Below are positions 1 through 8,978 of a DNA stretch of 64,000 bases, in pieces. Each line of letters begins with the position of its first letter. Positions within the stretch are counted from its first letter, which is position 1. The notes beneath the pieces are model-generated. The model saw only the letters and a list, made by a program, of their open reading frames with translations. It searched no databases and was not told the DNA's origin. Both the position numbers and the translations under genes were made by a program. The stretch is from positions 1 through 64,000 of the forward strand of contig CAZLMW010000013.1 in the NCBI GenBank assembly GCA_964560875.1, in the 5' to 3' direction. This stretch comes from CAZLMW01 sp964560875 (GTDB taxonomy: Bacteria > Myxococcota_A > UBA9042).

Positions 1-3000
1 GCGGACTGCCTGGCGATCCCCAACCATGACCCGTGCCTGGGCCAATGGTTCTGCGACAAGGCGACGTTCCCGTTTACGTGCCGGGTAAGCCCCAATACCA
101 GCGTCAAGTGTGCCAAGGACAAGGACACGGCGTGCGTCAAGAACGGGTGTGATGCGACGACTGGCAAGTGCGCGATGACCAACGTGCAAGACGGCGAAAA
201 ATGCAGCGATGGCGACCCGCAGACGGTCAGCGACGCGTGCCACAAGGGCGTGTGCAAGGGCGGGACGTTGGTGTCGCTCTGCGAAAAGGACACGGACTGC
301 GACGTTCACGAGGACGGCAACGTGTGCAATGGCACGCTATTTTGCGACAAGAACAGCAAGTCCTGCAAGGTCAACCCGGCGACGGTCATCACGTGCCCGT
401 CCGCGCAGGACACCAGCTGCGTCAAGAACACCTGCAACAAGGGGTCGGGTGTCTGCGAGAAGAAGTCGGTCAAGAACGGCTTCACGTGTGACGACGGCGA
501 CTCGTGCACGGCAGGCGACCTGTGCATCGGCGGCAAGTGTTCGGCCGGACCGACGTATACGTGTCCGTGCAAGGTCAACGCGGACTGCGCGGCCAAGGAT
601 GACGGCGACCTCTGCAACGGCACGCTGTTTTGCAACCTCGCGACCAAGAAGTGCCAGCACCAGCCCGAATCGGTCGTGGTCTGCAAGTCTGTTGGGGACA
701 CGGCGTGCAAGAAGAACGCGTGTGATCCCAAGTCCGGCAAGTGCGCGATGACGGTGATCGAGAGCGTCGACAAGGTGTGTGACGTCGGCGCTGTCGGGAC
801 CAAGCAGGGGTGCCGGTATGCGGTCGCGAAGGTTGCCAAGACGACCTTGACGCTCTGCGATGACGGCGATGCGTGTACGGCAGGCGATACGTGCAAAGCC
901 GGGGTGTGTACCGCCGGAATCGCGACCTGTCCGTGCAAGTCGCACGCCGATTGCCTCGCCGAGGACGATGGCGACCTGTGCAACGGCCAGCCGACCTGCA
1001 ACTTCAAGACCGGCAAGTGCGACGCGAAGGTCCAGACCAAGCCTGTTGTGTGCCCGAAGTTCAACGACACGGCGTGTTTTGCGAACACCTGCGCGAAGCT
1101 GACGGGGACCTGTTCGTTGCAGCCGCGGCCGACCGGGACCGCCTGCGATGATGGCAAACCGTGCACGGTCAAGACCGCGTGTGACGCCAAGGGCAGCTGT
1201 GTTGGTGGGGCCGTCAACAAGTGCGACGACAAGAACCTGTGCACCAAGGATGAATGCACGGTCGGCAAGGGATGCGTGCACACCAAGCGCTGTGGAGATG
1301 GCAACGGCTGCACGTTGGATGCCTGCGACCCTACCAACGGAAAGTGCAGCCATCTCACCAAGCTGATGGACGGCAAGGTGTGCAACGCCGATGGCAGCGG
1401 CTGCACGATCAACGATGTCTGTACGGCCGGCGTGTGCAAGGCCGGGCAGGTGGCGATCTGCAATGAGCCCGTCAAGGCGTGCCAGGTCAACGCGTGCCAT
1501 TCGACCGGGACGACGACGTTTCAGTGTGTGGTGAAGACCGCCGCCGATGGGACTTCGTGTGACGATGGCGACGCGTGTCGGCTCGGTGATTTGTGTGTCG
1601 GCGGTTCGTGCAAGGTTGGCAAGAAGGCGCGGTTTGGAGTCGTGACGTTGACTGCACCCGGCAAGTCGCGGACGGCTTCGGCGGTCCACGCGGGCAAGGG
1701 CGATGCGGTGTTTGTTGCCGGGCTCGCGCGAGACGCTACGGAATCCAAAAACGCGACGGCCAACCTGTGGTTTGTGACCCGGGTCGGACCGGAAGGGGAT
1801 GCCGGCGCAACGCGATCGATCCCGCACAAGACGTTCAACAGCAAGACCGAAGCCCCGGGCCTGTTGGTGCGGGCCGATGGATCGATGGTCGTGGCCGGCG
1901 CGGCGCCCGGTAATGGCGGGCTCGACGTGCGGGTTGTTGCGTTGCCAGCCGATGCGAAGGCGGGTGTGCTTTGGGACAAGACGGTCGGCGCTGGCGGGTC
2001 GGAAGAGTCTGTGGCGGAGCTCTCGACGCTGCCCGGTGGCGGGTTTGCGATGTCGGGCGCCGCCCATGGCGGCGGTGGCGGCAAAGCGATGTTGTGGAAG
2101 ATGACCGGTGGCGGCGCGGTTGCGGCGACGATCGCGACACCTGTCGGCGGCTACATGCAGACGTTCGGTCATGCGGTTCGTTTTGATGGCGTCGCGGCGG
2201 TTGTTGGGTTCCGCAAGAACCCGGCCGGGGGCAAGCAGCCCTTCGTTTCGTGGATCGGGCGCATCGACGCGGCGGGCAAGCTTTCGTGGACGCGCTCAGG
2301 GCTTGAGTCGACTGCGAGTCACAACAGCGTGGTCGCCACTTCGGATGGTTGGCTGACGACGGCGGGGTTCTTTGGTCCGTCCGGCGTCACCGGGATGCTG
2401 ATCGCGTACAGCGACGCTGGAAAGGTGGCGTGGAAGGCTGCGATGCCGGCGGGGCACCAGGTTCGTGGTGTCGCTCGGCTCGGTCCTGGGTACGTGCTCG
2501 CTGGCGATTCGGGGACGAACAAGAACGCGACGGGATGGCTCGCCGGTGTCGATGCGAACGGGCACGTGGTGTGGCCGCGCAAGCCGTTTGATGGCGTCGC
2601 TGGCGGGCTGGCGCGTGTCGTCGTGCTGGGCAACGGGGTTGTTGTCGCGGTCGGGAGCAAATCTGCCGGGGCCACAAGCGGGGCGACCGACGCGGTCGTG
2701 GTTCGGAGCACAGCATGGGGGCATGTTTCGTGCGCCGCGGCCGGCAAATGCGCCACGAAGAAGGCCGCTGATTGCGATGACAGCAACCCGTGTCGCAATG
2801 ACCTGTGCGAGGCCGGGAGCGGGTGTGTGCACCTGGCCAACACGTATGCCTGCGAGGACGGCAACCTTTGCACGAAGGACGAGGCGTGCTCGCTTGGCAA
2901 GTGCGTCGGTGGAAAGGCGGCTACCTGCCCCGATGGCGGCCCCTGCGCCGACACGACATGTGCGCCCGCGACCGGGTGTCAGTCCAAGCCGCGCGCGGCC

Positions 3001-4572
3001 GGGTCGAATTGTGATGACGGGGATGTCTGCACCAAGGGCGACGCGTGCGACAAAGCTGGGGCGTGCAAGGGATCCAAGGCCGGCGCTTGCGATGACGGCA
3101 AGTCGTGCACCGTGGACTCGTGCGATCCGAAAACGGGCTGCCAGCACAAGGCGGACGCCAAGGTCTGCGACAACGGAAATGTATGCCAAACGGGCATCTG
3201 CGACCCGAAGAAGGTCGGAGCGCATCCGATTTCCGGGTGCCGCTGGGTGGCCAATACGCTGCCTTGTGATGACGGCAAGGACTGCACGGTCGGCGCGCGT
3301 TGTGAGAACAGCCAATGCAAGAAGGGGGTGTACGGCAAGCTGTGGCTCAAAGAGTTGCCCAGGCCGCTCGGGTCGCCGTCGTACTACTTGGATTGGCTCG
3401 ACGCTGCGGCCGATGTCGGCGGGACCGGGAGCGTGCGGTATGTCGCTGCGGGCGCCACACAGCGCACGTCCCCATCAAAACTGGTCCAACCGCGGGCGAA
3501 GGGACTCAGCGCCGTCGGTGACGTGAAGTGGGACAAGAGGTTTAGTTCGGCACTGTCGGAACGCTTCACCGCGGTCGTTTCGTTGCCCAAGCGCGCCGTG
3601 CTGGTCGGGTTCGGTCTCGCGAAGACCGGGGCACCGTACGAGGCCTTCGCTTACGCGGTGGATCCACAGACCGGATCGAAGCAGTGGAATTTCCGCTACC
3701 GGGACGGCAACACATCCCGCGCGTACGCTGCGGTGGCCCGGCACGATGGCGGGGTTGTTGCGGTGGGCCGGCATCATCACGCGCCGTCGAAGTCGTACAA
3801 CGGGTGGCTCGCGTTTATCAGCGACAAGGGATTTCAGACCAAGTACGTGTCGATCGGCGACGCGAGCAACGAGATCCTGTACGCCGCTACCCGGCACGGG
3901 AAGGGTTATGCAGTCGCCGGTGTACGGTCCGGAGCCGGTGTTTGGGTCCTCGTGACCGACGCACAGGGAAAGGTCGGTTGGCAGCGGATCATCCCGCAAG
4001 CGAGCTTGGTTGCCGCCGACGTCATTGTTTCGATGAAAGACGGCGGTATCGCTATCGCCGGCACCTACCACCCGCTGAAAGATCAGGCTGGAGGGTTCGT
4101 GTTCGGCCTCGAGGGGGATGGATTGGTGCGCTGGCGCAAGGACCTGGGACACCCATATGGGTTTCCGGGTTCGGTCGTGTTGCCGGCGATGGTCCAGGCG
4201 AGCGACGGCTCCTTGCTGGTGGTGAAAAAGCCACACGCCCAACCGCAGTTGCATCGGCTCGATCCCAAGACCGGCTACAGCACCGGGCTCAAGGAAATGG
4301 AATACATTTCGCCGTTCGCCGGGACCGCAACTGAAGACGATGGACTGCTTCTTGTCGGCGGCCAGAACTTCATTAATTCCCGCGATAAGAAAGCTGTTAG
4401 CGGGGGGGCGGCAACCGCAAGGCATGGGTGTCTCGCATCGACGCCTGGGGCAACACCGCGTGTAAAGGGGCCGGAGCCTGCCCCGACAAGAGCGTTTCGG
4501 ACTGCTCGGATGGCAAGTTGTGCACCAATGACACCTGCGCTGGCGGCAAGTGCAAGCACCCGGCGGCGGTAA
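1..4572 (+). CDS. Giant secreted Cys-rich/propeller repeat protein, 5' part (start outside window, broken by frameshift)
   Basis: The frame is open from the first base, so the start lies upstream. Residues 1 to about 540 are Cys-rich repeats of the type CDDGDxCTxGDxCxxGxC (Dictyostelium-type repeats common in Myxococcota surface proteins). About 540-910 is a Cys-poor region rich in VxVAG and GGxAMSGA strands, like a beta-propeller. About 911-1110 is a second Cys block and about 1111-1475 a second propeller-like region. Each propeller ends with a WG(H/N)xxC signature. Reading stays coherent up to the G run at 4402-4408; after it this frame becomes Arg/Pro-rich and stops at 4572, while the true continuation is in frame 3. 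Likely secreted, adhesive or substrate binding; no enzyme motif seen. Whether the break is real is unknown. Confidence 0.8.
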   Translation, partial: ADCLAIPNHDPCLGQWFCDKATFPFTCRVSPNTSVKCAKDKDTACVKNGCDATTGKCAMTNVQDGEKCSDGDPQTVSDACHKGVCKGGTLVSLCEKDTDCDVHEDGNVCNGTLFCDKNSKSCKVNPATVITCPSAQDTSCVKNTCNKGSGVCEKKSVKNGFTCDDGDSCTAGDLCIGGKCSAGPTYTCPCKVNADCAAKDDGDLCNGTLFCNLATKKCQHQPESVVVCKSVGDTACKKNACDPKSGKCAMTVIESVDKVCDVGAVGTKQGCRYAVAKVAKTTLTLCDDGDACTAGDTCKAGVCTAGIATCPCKSHADCLAEDDGDLCNGQPTCNFKTGKCDAKVQTKPVVCPKFNDTACFANTCAKLTGTCSLQPRPTGTACDDGKPCTVKTACDAKGSCVGGAVNKCDDKNLCTKDECTVGKGCVHTKRCGDGNGCTLDACDPTNGKCSHLTKLMDGKVCNADGSGCTINDVCTAGVCKAGQVAICNEPVKACQVNACHSTGTTTFQCVVKTAADGTSCDDGDACRLGDLCVGGSCKVGKKARFGVVTLTAPGKSRTASAVHAGKGDAVFVAGLARDATESKNATANLWFVTRVGPEGDAGATRSIPHKTFNSKTEAPGLLVRADGSMVVAGAAPGNGGLDVRVVALPADAKAGVLWDKTVGAGGSEESVAELSTLPGGGFAMSGAAHGGGGGKAMLWKMTGGGAVAATIATPVGGYMQTFGHAVRFDGVAAVVGFRKNPAGGKQPFVSWIGRIDAAGKLSWTRSGLESTASHNSVVATSDGWLTTAGFFGPSGVTGMLIAYSDAGKVAWKAAMPAGHQVRGVARLGPGYVLAGDSGTNKNATGWLAGVDANGHVVWPRKPFDGVAGGLARVVVLGNGVVVAVGSKSAGATSGATDAVVVRSTAWGHVSCAAAGKCATKKAADCDDSNPCRNDLCEAGSGCVHLANTYACEDGNLCTKDEACSLGKCVGGKAATCPDGGPCADTTCAPATGCQSKPRAAGSNCDDGDVCTKGDACDKAGACKGSKAGACDDGKSCTVDSCDPKTGCQHKADAKVCDNGNVCQTGICDPKKVGAHPISGCRWVANTLPCDDGKDCTVGARCENSQCKKGVYGKLWLKELPRPLGSPSYYLDWLDAAADVGGTGSVRYVAAGATQRTSPSKLVQPRAKGLSAVGDVKWDKRFSSALSERFTAVVSLPKRAVLVGFGLAKTGAPYEAFAYAVDPQTGSKQWNFRYRDGNTSRAYAAVARHDGGVVAVGRHHHAPSKSYNGWLAFISDKGFQTKYVSIGDASNEILYAATRHGKGYAVAGVRSGAGVWVLVTDAQGKVGWQRIIPQASLVAADVIVSMKDGGIAIAGTYHPLKDQAGGFVFGLEGDGLVRWRKDLGHPYGFPGSVVLPAMVQASDGSLLVVKKPHAQPQLHRLDPKTGYSTGLKEMEYISPFAGTATEDDGLLLVGGQNFINSRDKKAVSGGAATARHGCLASTPGATPRVKGPEPAPTRAFRTARMASCAPMTPALAASASTRRR

Positions 4573-5924
4573 ACCGGCCGTGTACGGGCAAGTCGTTTTG
4601 CACGGCGACGTGGCGATGCGACAAAAACGCGTCGTGCGTGAAGAAGGACGCCAAGCTCTTCGTCCGCAGCCATAGCTTCGCCAAGGGCGGCCAGTATTTC
4701 GATGGCGAGAGTTTGCGGGCAGCGTCCCAGGCTCCGGACGGCACGATTGTTGCGGTCGGCTCCGTGCAGCACAGCGCCACGAGCGGCATTTGCAGTGGAT
4801 GCGACGCCGGCCACGTCGTCTGGATGGATGGCGGCGGCAACGTCCTGCGAACAGGGCGCTACTCACCGTTTTCGAGCGTGTCGTTTTACGACCTTGACGT
4901 GCGGGCGGATGGCTCGGTGGCCGCGATCGGCATGCACAAGAGCTACCAGGGCAAGAATGCACGCGGCGTCTTCGCTCGATTCGACGAGCTGGGTACGAAC
5001 TTGGTTGCTCGCGACCTGTACCCGTCTGGCTACAAGCCCTCCGTTTGGAGGCTCTTGGCGAGCATGGCGCGGTACGGGAAGGACAAGTACGTGGTGGCGG
5101 GCTACGTCAAATCCGGGTCGGAGTATTTCACGTGGCTCCAGCAGATCGACGCAACGACCGGCAAGCAGTTGTCGAGCCCTGCCTATGCCAAGAACGTCGG
5201 CGCGTTCAACGACGTCGCGGTGTCCGGTAACGGGCGGATCGGCGCTGCGACCGACCGCGGATACGTGGCGGTTTATGAGGGCACGAAGTCCAAGGCCTTC
5301 ATCGTCAACATCCAGCCGATTACCGGACGTGACATACGCACGATCGTCCCGACGTATGACACGGGCTTCGCTGTGGCTGGGTGGAGTGCGAAGGGCAGCT
5401 TTGCCGCCAAGATCAATGCGGCCAACAAGGTCGCGTGGTTCCGCGAATATGATGGTGGTGGAGCGGATCAGATCTGGGGTATCTCGCGACTTCCCGATGG
5501 ACGCTTCGCGCTTGCCGGGCACGCCTACAACGCGAAGAACGGAGCAGAACTGCGGCTTCTCACGCTCGCGGCCGACGGGGGAAAGCTGACCGACGTGCTG
5601 GTCAGCGGCAGCCGGGACGAGGTCTTCTATGGGTTGACGACGCTGCAGGACGGCACGCTTTTCGCTGTCGGGGCGTCGAAGCTGCAGAAGCAGAAGTATG
5701 GCTACTACCACTACGACAGCATCGTGGCGCGATTCTCCGGCTGGGGGCATGACAAGTGCGTCAAAGCGGGCTTCTGCGCCGACGTGACCGTCAAGTCCTG
5801 CATCGACGGCAACCCCTGTACCATCGACTCGTGCACACCCGGCAAGGGCTGCACAAATGCTGTGGTGAATGACGGGACAGTCTGCGGGACCGCCAAAGTG
5901 TGCAAGTCGGGCAAGTGCGGTTAG
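4401..5924 (+). CDS. Giant Cys-rich/propeller repeat protein, 3' part (frame 3 continuation)
   Basis: Continuation of the preceding protein after the G7 frameshift; frame 3 is open from 4401 (TAG at 4398-4400). It starts with the border motif AWGNTACKGAGACPDK, then a short Cys block, then a third propeller-like region of about 370 residues, the border SGWGHDKC and a last Cys block ending CKSGKCG before TAG at 5922. The first possible start codon (GTG 4428) has no Shine-Dalgarno and lies inside the border motif, so an independent gene is unlikely. No membrane anchor or sorting signal is seen at the C-terminus. dapF follows after 66 bases. Confidence 0.75.
   Translation, partial: RGGGNRKAWVSRIDAWGNTACKGAGACPDKSVSDCSDGKLCTNDTCAGGKCKHPAAVNRPCTGKSFCTATWRCDKNASCVKKDAKLFVRSHSFAKGGQYFDGESLRAASQAPDGTIVAVGSVQHSATSGICSGCDAGHVVWMDGGGNVLRTGRYSPFSSVSFYDLDVRADGSVAAIGMHKSYQGKNARGVFARFDELGTNLVARDLYPSGYKPSVWRLLASMARYGKDKYVVAGYVKSGSEYFTWLQQIDATTGKQLSSPAYAKNVGAFNDVAVSGNGRIGAATDRGYVAVYEGTKSKAFIVNIQPITGRDIRTIVPTYDTGFAVAGWSAKGSFAAKINAANKVAWFREYDGGGADQIWGISRLPDGRFALAGHAYNAKNGAELRLLTLAADGGKLTDVLVSGSRDEVFYGLTTLQDGTLFAVGASKLQKQKYGYYHYDSIVARFSGWGHDKCVKAGFCADVTVKSCIDGNPCTIDSCTPGKGCTNAVVNDGTVCGTAKVCKSGKCG
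4402..4408 (+). other. Frameshift site in a G7 homopolymer
   Basis: Seven consecutive G. With eight G the protein would read on as SGGGGNRKAWVSRIDAWGN and join the downstream frame exactly where the WG(H/N)xxC module border is expected. The upstream frame otherwise ends 55 codons later. It could be a sequencing error, a genuine mutation, phase variation or programmed slippage. Confidence 0.75.
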
Positions 5925-5990
5925 CTTCAAGGCGACGCGCGCCTCGCCACGTTGTGATGCTCGCTAGGTGGGCGATACCTGGAGCCAGCC

Positions 5991-6905
5991 ATGAAGCTGC
6001 CATTCGTGAAGATGCACGGCCTCGGCAACGACTTCCTCGTGTTCGACGTTCGAGACCTCGAGATCGATTTCAAGACACGGCTCGCAGAGCGGCTTTGTGA
6101 CAGGCACTTCGGCATCGGGGCGGACGGGGTGCTGCTCTTCACCGGTGAGAAGTACGAGCCGACGATGACCGTCATCAACGCCGATGGTTCTGTGCCCGAA
6201 ATGTGCGGCAACGGGCTGCGCTGCTTCGTCAAGTACATGGCAGATCGGCACGACGTCTACGGCGACGGGATGTTCGTGCATACCGACGCGGGCAAGCTGT
6301 TTTGCGAGATGCACAAACACGCCGGCGGTCGCGTCGCCGAGGTCTCTGTCGCGATGGGGACGCCGACTTTTGCACCCGGAGCCGTCCCGGCCGCCGCACA
6401 GCAACCCGTCATCGACAAGGAGATCAAGGCCGCTGGCCGGTACCTCCGCATCACGGCCGTCGGAACCGGCAATCCACACGGCGTCGTGTTCGACCCGTTT
6501 ACGCCCCATGAGCGGGAAGCCGTCGCTCCGGAGTTGGGTAGTCACGAGCTGTTTCCCGCCGGCGCGAACATCGAGTTCTGTCGCGTCCTGAGCGCCATCG
6601 ACGACGACTACGATCCGCGCGGGCCGACCGGCGAAGACAACGTGCCGATGGTGCAGATGCGCTGCGATGTCTACGAGCGTGGTTGTGGATGGACGCTCGC
6701 TTGCGGTACGGGAGCGACGGCCGCCGTGTGCGCTGCCGTCAAGCTCGGCCACATCCCTGTTGAATCCGCCGCGCGAGGTGTTCGCGTGAAGCTCCCGGGT
6801 GGCTGGCTGACCATCGTCTTGGATGCCGACGGCGCGGCCACGATGACCGGTCCGGCGACAGAAGTGTTCACCGGCGAGGTCGAAGTGATGCCGCGGCGCG
6901 ACTGA
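5991..6905 (+). CDS. dapF: Diaminopimelate epimerase
   Basis: Interconverts LL- and meso-diaminopimelate in the cytoplasm, feeding lysine and peptidoglycan synthesis. 304 residues, slightly above the usual 275-280. It starts with the family signature KMHGLGNDF. The two catalytic cysteines are present: C72 in MCGNGLRC and C238 in ACGTGAT. The ATG at 5991 is preceded by GGAG at 5981-5984. It stands alone: the neighbour upstream is the giant surface protein, and recA lies beyond a repeat-containing gap on the other strand. No other lysine pathway gene is in the window. Confidence 0.96.
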   Translation: MKLPFVKMHGLGNDFLVFDVRDLEIDFKTRLAERLCDRHFGIGADGVLLFTGEKYEPTMTVINADGSVPEMCGNGLRCFVKYMADRHDVYGDGMFVHTDAGKLFCEMHKHAGGRVAEVSVAMGTPTFAPGAVPAAAQQPVIDKEIKAAGRYLRITAVGTGNPHGVVFDPFTPHEREAVAPELGSHELFPAGANIEFCRVLSAIDDDYDPRGPTGEDNVPMVQMRCDVYERGCGWTLACGTGATAAVCAAVKLGHIPVESAARGVRVKLPGGWLTIVLDADGAATMTGPATEVFTGEVEVMPRRD

Positions 6906-6915
6906 GCGGGGTCCG

Positions 6916-6936
6916 GTGAAGTGCCGGGCGTTTCAC
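6916..6936. repeat. 21-bp dispersed palindrome, copy 1 (inverted orientation)
   Basis: Arms GTGAA and TTCAC enclose an inner GCC/GGC pair around a central base, with two mismatched positions. This copy is the reverse complement of those at 7200, 7270, 36074, 36103 and 36161. It starts 10 bases after the dapF stop codon, so it could also fold in the dapF transcript. Confidence 0.7.
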
Positions 6937-7199
6937 GATTTGGGCCAGTCTGGCGGCGTTCCTCCAGTTTGTCCGCGGCGTGATATCGCTTTGCTCGGGA
7001 GCGCGTCTGCATTGCAGGCATTCCACACGATTTCTCCTATTATTTCCAGACATTATAGTTCTATGATCGAGCTCAAGGACGAAAGCGCTTTCGATCTTCA
7101 GCCTTGAATAGCCCGAGTCTCCACACTCACGCGCGCCGCCGGGCACTTCTCACGCAGCGCTTTCCACTCGGGGCCTCGCACGTGCCGGTCCGTCCGCTG

Positions 7200-7290
7200 G
7201 TGAAACGCCCGGCACTTCACACAGGCACTTCACACACGGCACTTACCATTCGCCGCCTTACACGCGCTGGTGAAACGCCCGGCACTTCAC
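7200..7290. repeat. Two copies of the 21-bp dispersed palindrome
   Basis: Identical copies at 7200-7220 and 7270-7290 (GTGAA, ACGCCCGGCAC, TTCAC), each preceded by CGCTG and followed by ACA. Between them are truncated copies (GGCACTTCACAC). The identity extends a few bases beyond the palindrome, which suggests copying rather than chance. Confidence 0.75.
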
Positions 7291-7427
7291 ACATGGCGCT
7301 CACACATGCCGCGCAAGAACACGAAGAACCAGACGACCGAGGGCAGGGGCGCCGCTCGCACAGGGGACGAGTCGTCGCCGCTCGGTCGTCTGGTCCTTCG
7401 TCACCCGATTCAGGCGAACCGGAGGGA

Positions 7428-8516
7428 TTATCCTTCGGCCGCAGGTGCCATTGCCTCGCCGCCTTCGGTCTCCGTCACGCCGAATGCAGTCGCGCGAACT
7501 TGAGCTTCGATACGGTGGCGCAGCTCGTCTTCTTCCTTGAGCAACGTGCGCACGCGCTCACGACCCTGGCCAAGCCGCTCACCATCGAAGCTGTACCAGG
7601 ACCCAATCTTGTCGATAATTCCAGCGTCCACACCCTGATCGATCAGGTCGCCCGTGCTGCAGATGCCTTCACCGTAGAGAATGTCGAACTCGATCTTGCG
7701 AAACGGCGGCGCAAGCTTGTTCTTCACGACCTTGATACGCGTCCGGTTGCCGATGACATCGTCGCCCTTCTTGATCTGTCCGATCCGACGCACGTCGATG
7801 CGCATCGAGCTGTAGAACTTGAGCGCATGGCCACCGCTTGTCGTCTCGGGGCTGCCGAACATCACCCCGATCTTCATACGCAACTGGTTGATGAAGACGA
7901 CCGTCGTGCGACTCTTGTTGATCGATGCGGTCAGCTTGCGCAAAGCCTGGCTCATCAGACGGGCCTGGACGCCGACAATGGAATCGCCCATCGCACCCTC
8001 GATTTCGGCCTTGGGCACCAGCGCGGCCACGGAGTCGATGACCACGACGTCGAGCGCGCCCGAACGGACCAACGTATCGACGATCTCCAGCGCCTGCTCA
8101 CCGTAATCAGGCTGGCTGACGAGCAGTTCGTCGGTCTTGATGCCGAGCTTGCGCGCGTAGCCGACATCCAACGCGTGTTCAGCGTCGACGAACGCAGCGA
8201 CACCGCCGAGCTTTTGGGCCTGGGCGATGACGTGCAAGGCGAGGGTGGTCTTACCGCTCGATTCCGGCCCGTAGACCTCGACGATACGGCCGCGTGGGAA
8301 GCCACCGATCCCAAGCGCCATGTCGATGCCGAGGCAACCGGTGGTGATCGACTCGATATCGGACATCAGGCCTTCACCATCGCCCAAACGCACGATAGCG
8401 CCCTTACCGAAGTTGCGTTCGATGGTCGAAAGTGCCGTCGTAATCGCGCGCTCTTTGGCGGCGGGGTCGGCGATGTGGGCTGAGGCTTCGGGCTTTTTGC
8501 GGCTGTTGCGGGCCAT
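7428..8516 (-). CDS. recA: Recombinase RecA
   Basis: DNA-dependent ATPase that forms filaments on single-stranded DNA, drives homologous recombination and promotes LexA self-cleavage. 362 residues, normal length. Walker A GPESSGKT is at residues 83-90. Also present are the VVVIDSVAALVPK Walker B region, loop L1 (EIEGAMGD), loop L2 (FINQLRMKIGVMFGSPETT) and the C-terminal domain; the C-terminal tail is short and acidic. A good AGGAG Shine-Dalgarno lies 6 bases before the ATG at 8516. The upstream region holds GTTCAG motifs and palindromes that could be SOS control sites. Confidence 0.98.
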   Translation of the reverse strand: MARNSRKKPEASAHIADPAAKERAITTALSTIERNFGKGAIVRLGDGEGLMSDIESITTGCLGIDMALGIGGFPRGRIVEVYGPESSGKTTLALHVIAQAQKLGGVAAFVDAEHALDVGYARKLGIKTDELLVSQPDYGEQALEIVDTLVRSGALDVVVIDSVAALVPKAEIEGAMGDSIVGVQARLMSQALRKLTASINKSRTTVVFINQLRMKIGVMFGSPETTSGGHALKFYSSMRIDVRRIGQIKKGDDVIGNRTRIKVVKNKLAPPFRKIEFDILYGEGICSTGDLIDQGVDAGIIDKIGSWYSFDGERLGQGRERVRTLLKEEDELRHRIEAQVRATAFGVTETEGGEAMAPAAEG

Positions 8517-8544
8517 GTTGGGCTCCTGTAACTGTTCGGGTGAG

Positions 8545-8561
8545 AACGAAACGTATTCGTT
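8545..8561. promoter_or_regulatory. Inverted repeat close to recA start
   Basis: AACGAA, five bases, TTCGTT, lying 29-45 bases upstream of the recA ATG, in the position expected for a core promoter or operator. Confidence 0.35.
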
Positions 8562-8642
8562 TTTAGAACCGAGGCTTTTCGTTTAAAGAGTCGAGCTATT
8601 CGCGTGAAGAGCCGGGTTCGAGTGGTTCGGGTGATGTCCGGT

Positions 8643-8792
8643 GTTCAGCAGCGTCGCCGCCGCATTCTTCCAGGTTGTTCAGCAACGTCGCCGTTGCGTC
8701 GAGGTGGACCATTCCACGTGCATAAGACAGTCTGTGTCTTATCGTGAGCGGCTCTGTTCAGGTCCGTTCAGTACCGCTGTACGGATGTTCAG
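8643..8792. promoter_or_regulatory. Cluster of GTTCAG motifs, possible SOS boxes
   Basis: GTTCAG occurs at 8643, 8677, 8756, 8766 and 8787. The last sits in CTGTACGGATGTTCAG (8777-8792), which fits the Myxococcus LexA-box consensus I remember (CTRHAMRYBYGTTCAGS) with two mismatches over these 16 positions and a third at the final base. CCGTTCAG and CTGTACGG at 8765-8785 also form an inverted repeat with one mismatch. The distance to recA (about 125-275 bases) is long for a LexA site, so the assignment is tentative. Confidence 0.4.
8722..8742. promoter_or_regulatory. Perfect 8-bp inverted repeat with 5-base spacer
   Basis: ATAAGACA, GTCTG, TGTCTTAT. The symmetry is that of a dimeric repressor operator. 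It has no T-tract, so it is less likely a terminator. It lies between recA and the divergent PNPOx-like gene; the regulator is unknown. Confidence 0.45.
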
Positions 8793-8978
8793 TGATTGCC
8801 CCGCAACTTGCAAGTTTTGCGTCCGATTCGATGCCATTTGCGCCACCGCCGGGTTGCGCGCGGCCTTGCGCGTGCTTGTGTGCTCAGGTCGCGAGCGCGA
8901 GACTCACCTCGTCCAACTCGCAGATCGCCGACCGATTCATCGGCAGAACAGCCCACGTTCAGCATCGAGACAACCGCC

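Larger units (their letters stand above)
6906..7427. other. Gene-free stretch between dapF and recA 3' end
   Basis: No convincing gene on either strand. It contains copies of a 21-bp palindrome (6916-6936, 7200-7220, 7270-7290) and partial copies of the type GGCACTTCACAC around 7222-7250. The part around 7020-7075 is clearly more AT-rich than its surroundings. No recX is present after recA. Confidence 0.6.
8517..8978. other. Gene-free divergent region between recA and the PNPOx-like gene
   Basis: 462 bases without a convincing gene. It must hold the recA promoter (minus) and the promoter of the 8979 gene (plus). It contains three separate inverted repeats (8545-8561, 8722-8742, 8765-8785) and five GTTCAG motifs, one pair of which (8643 and 8677) belongs to an imperfect direct repeat of about 20 bases. 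Confidence 0.6.

Noticed and set aside
7104..8483. 459-codon open frame on the plus strand over recA
   Set aside because: Antisense shadow of recA; high-GC DNA keeps opposite frames open, no family motif.
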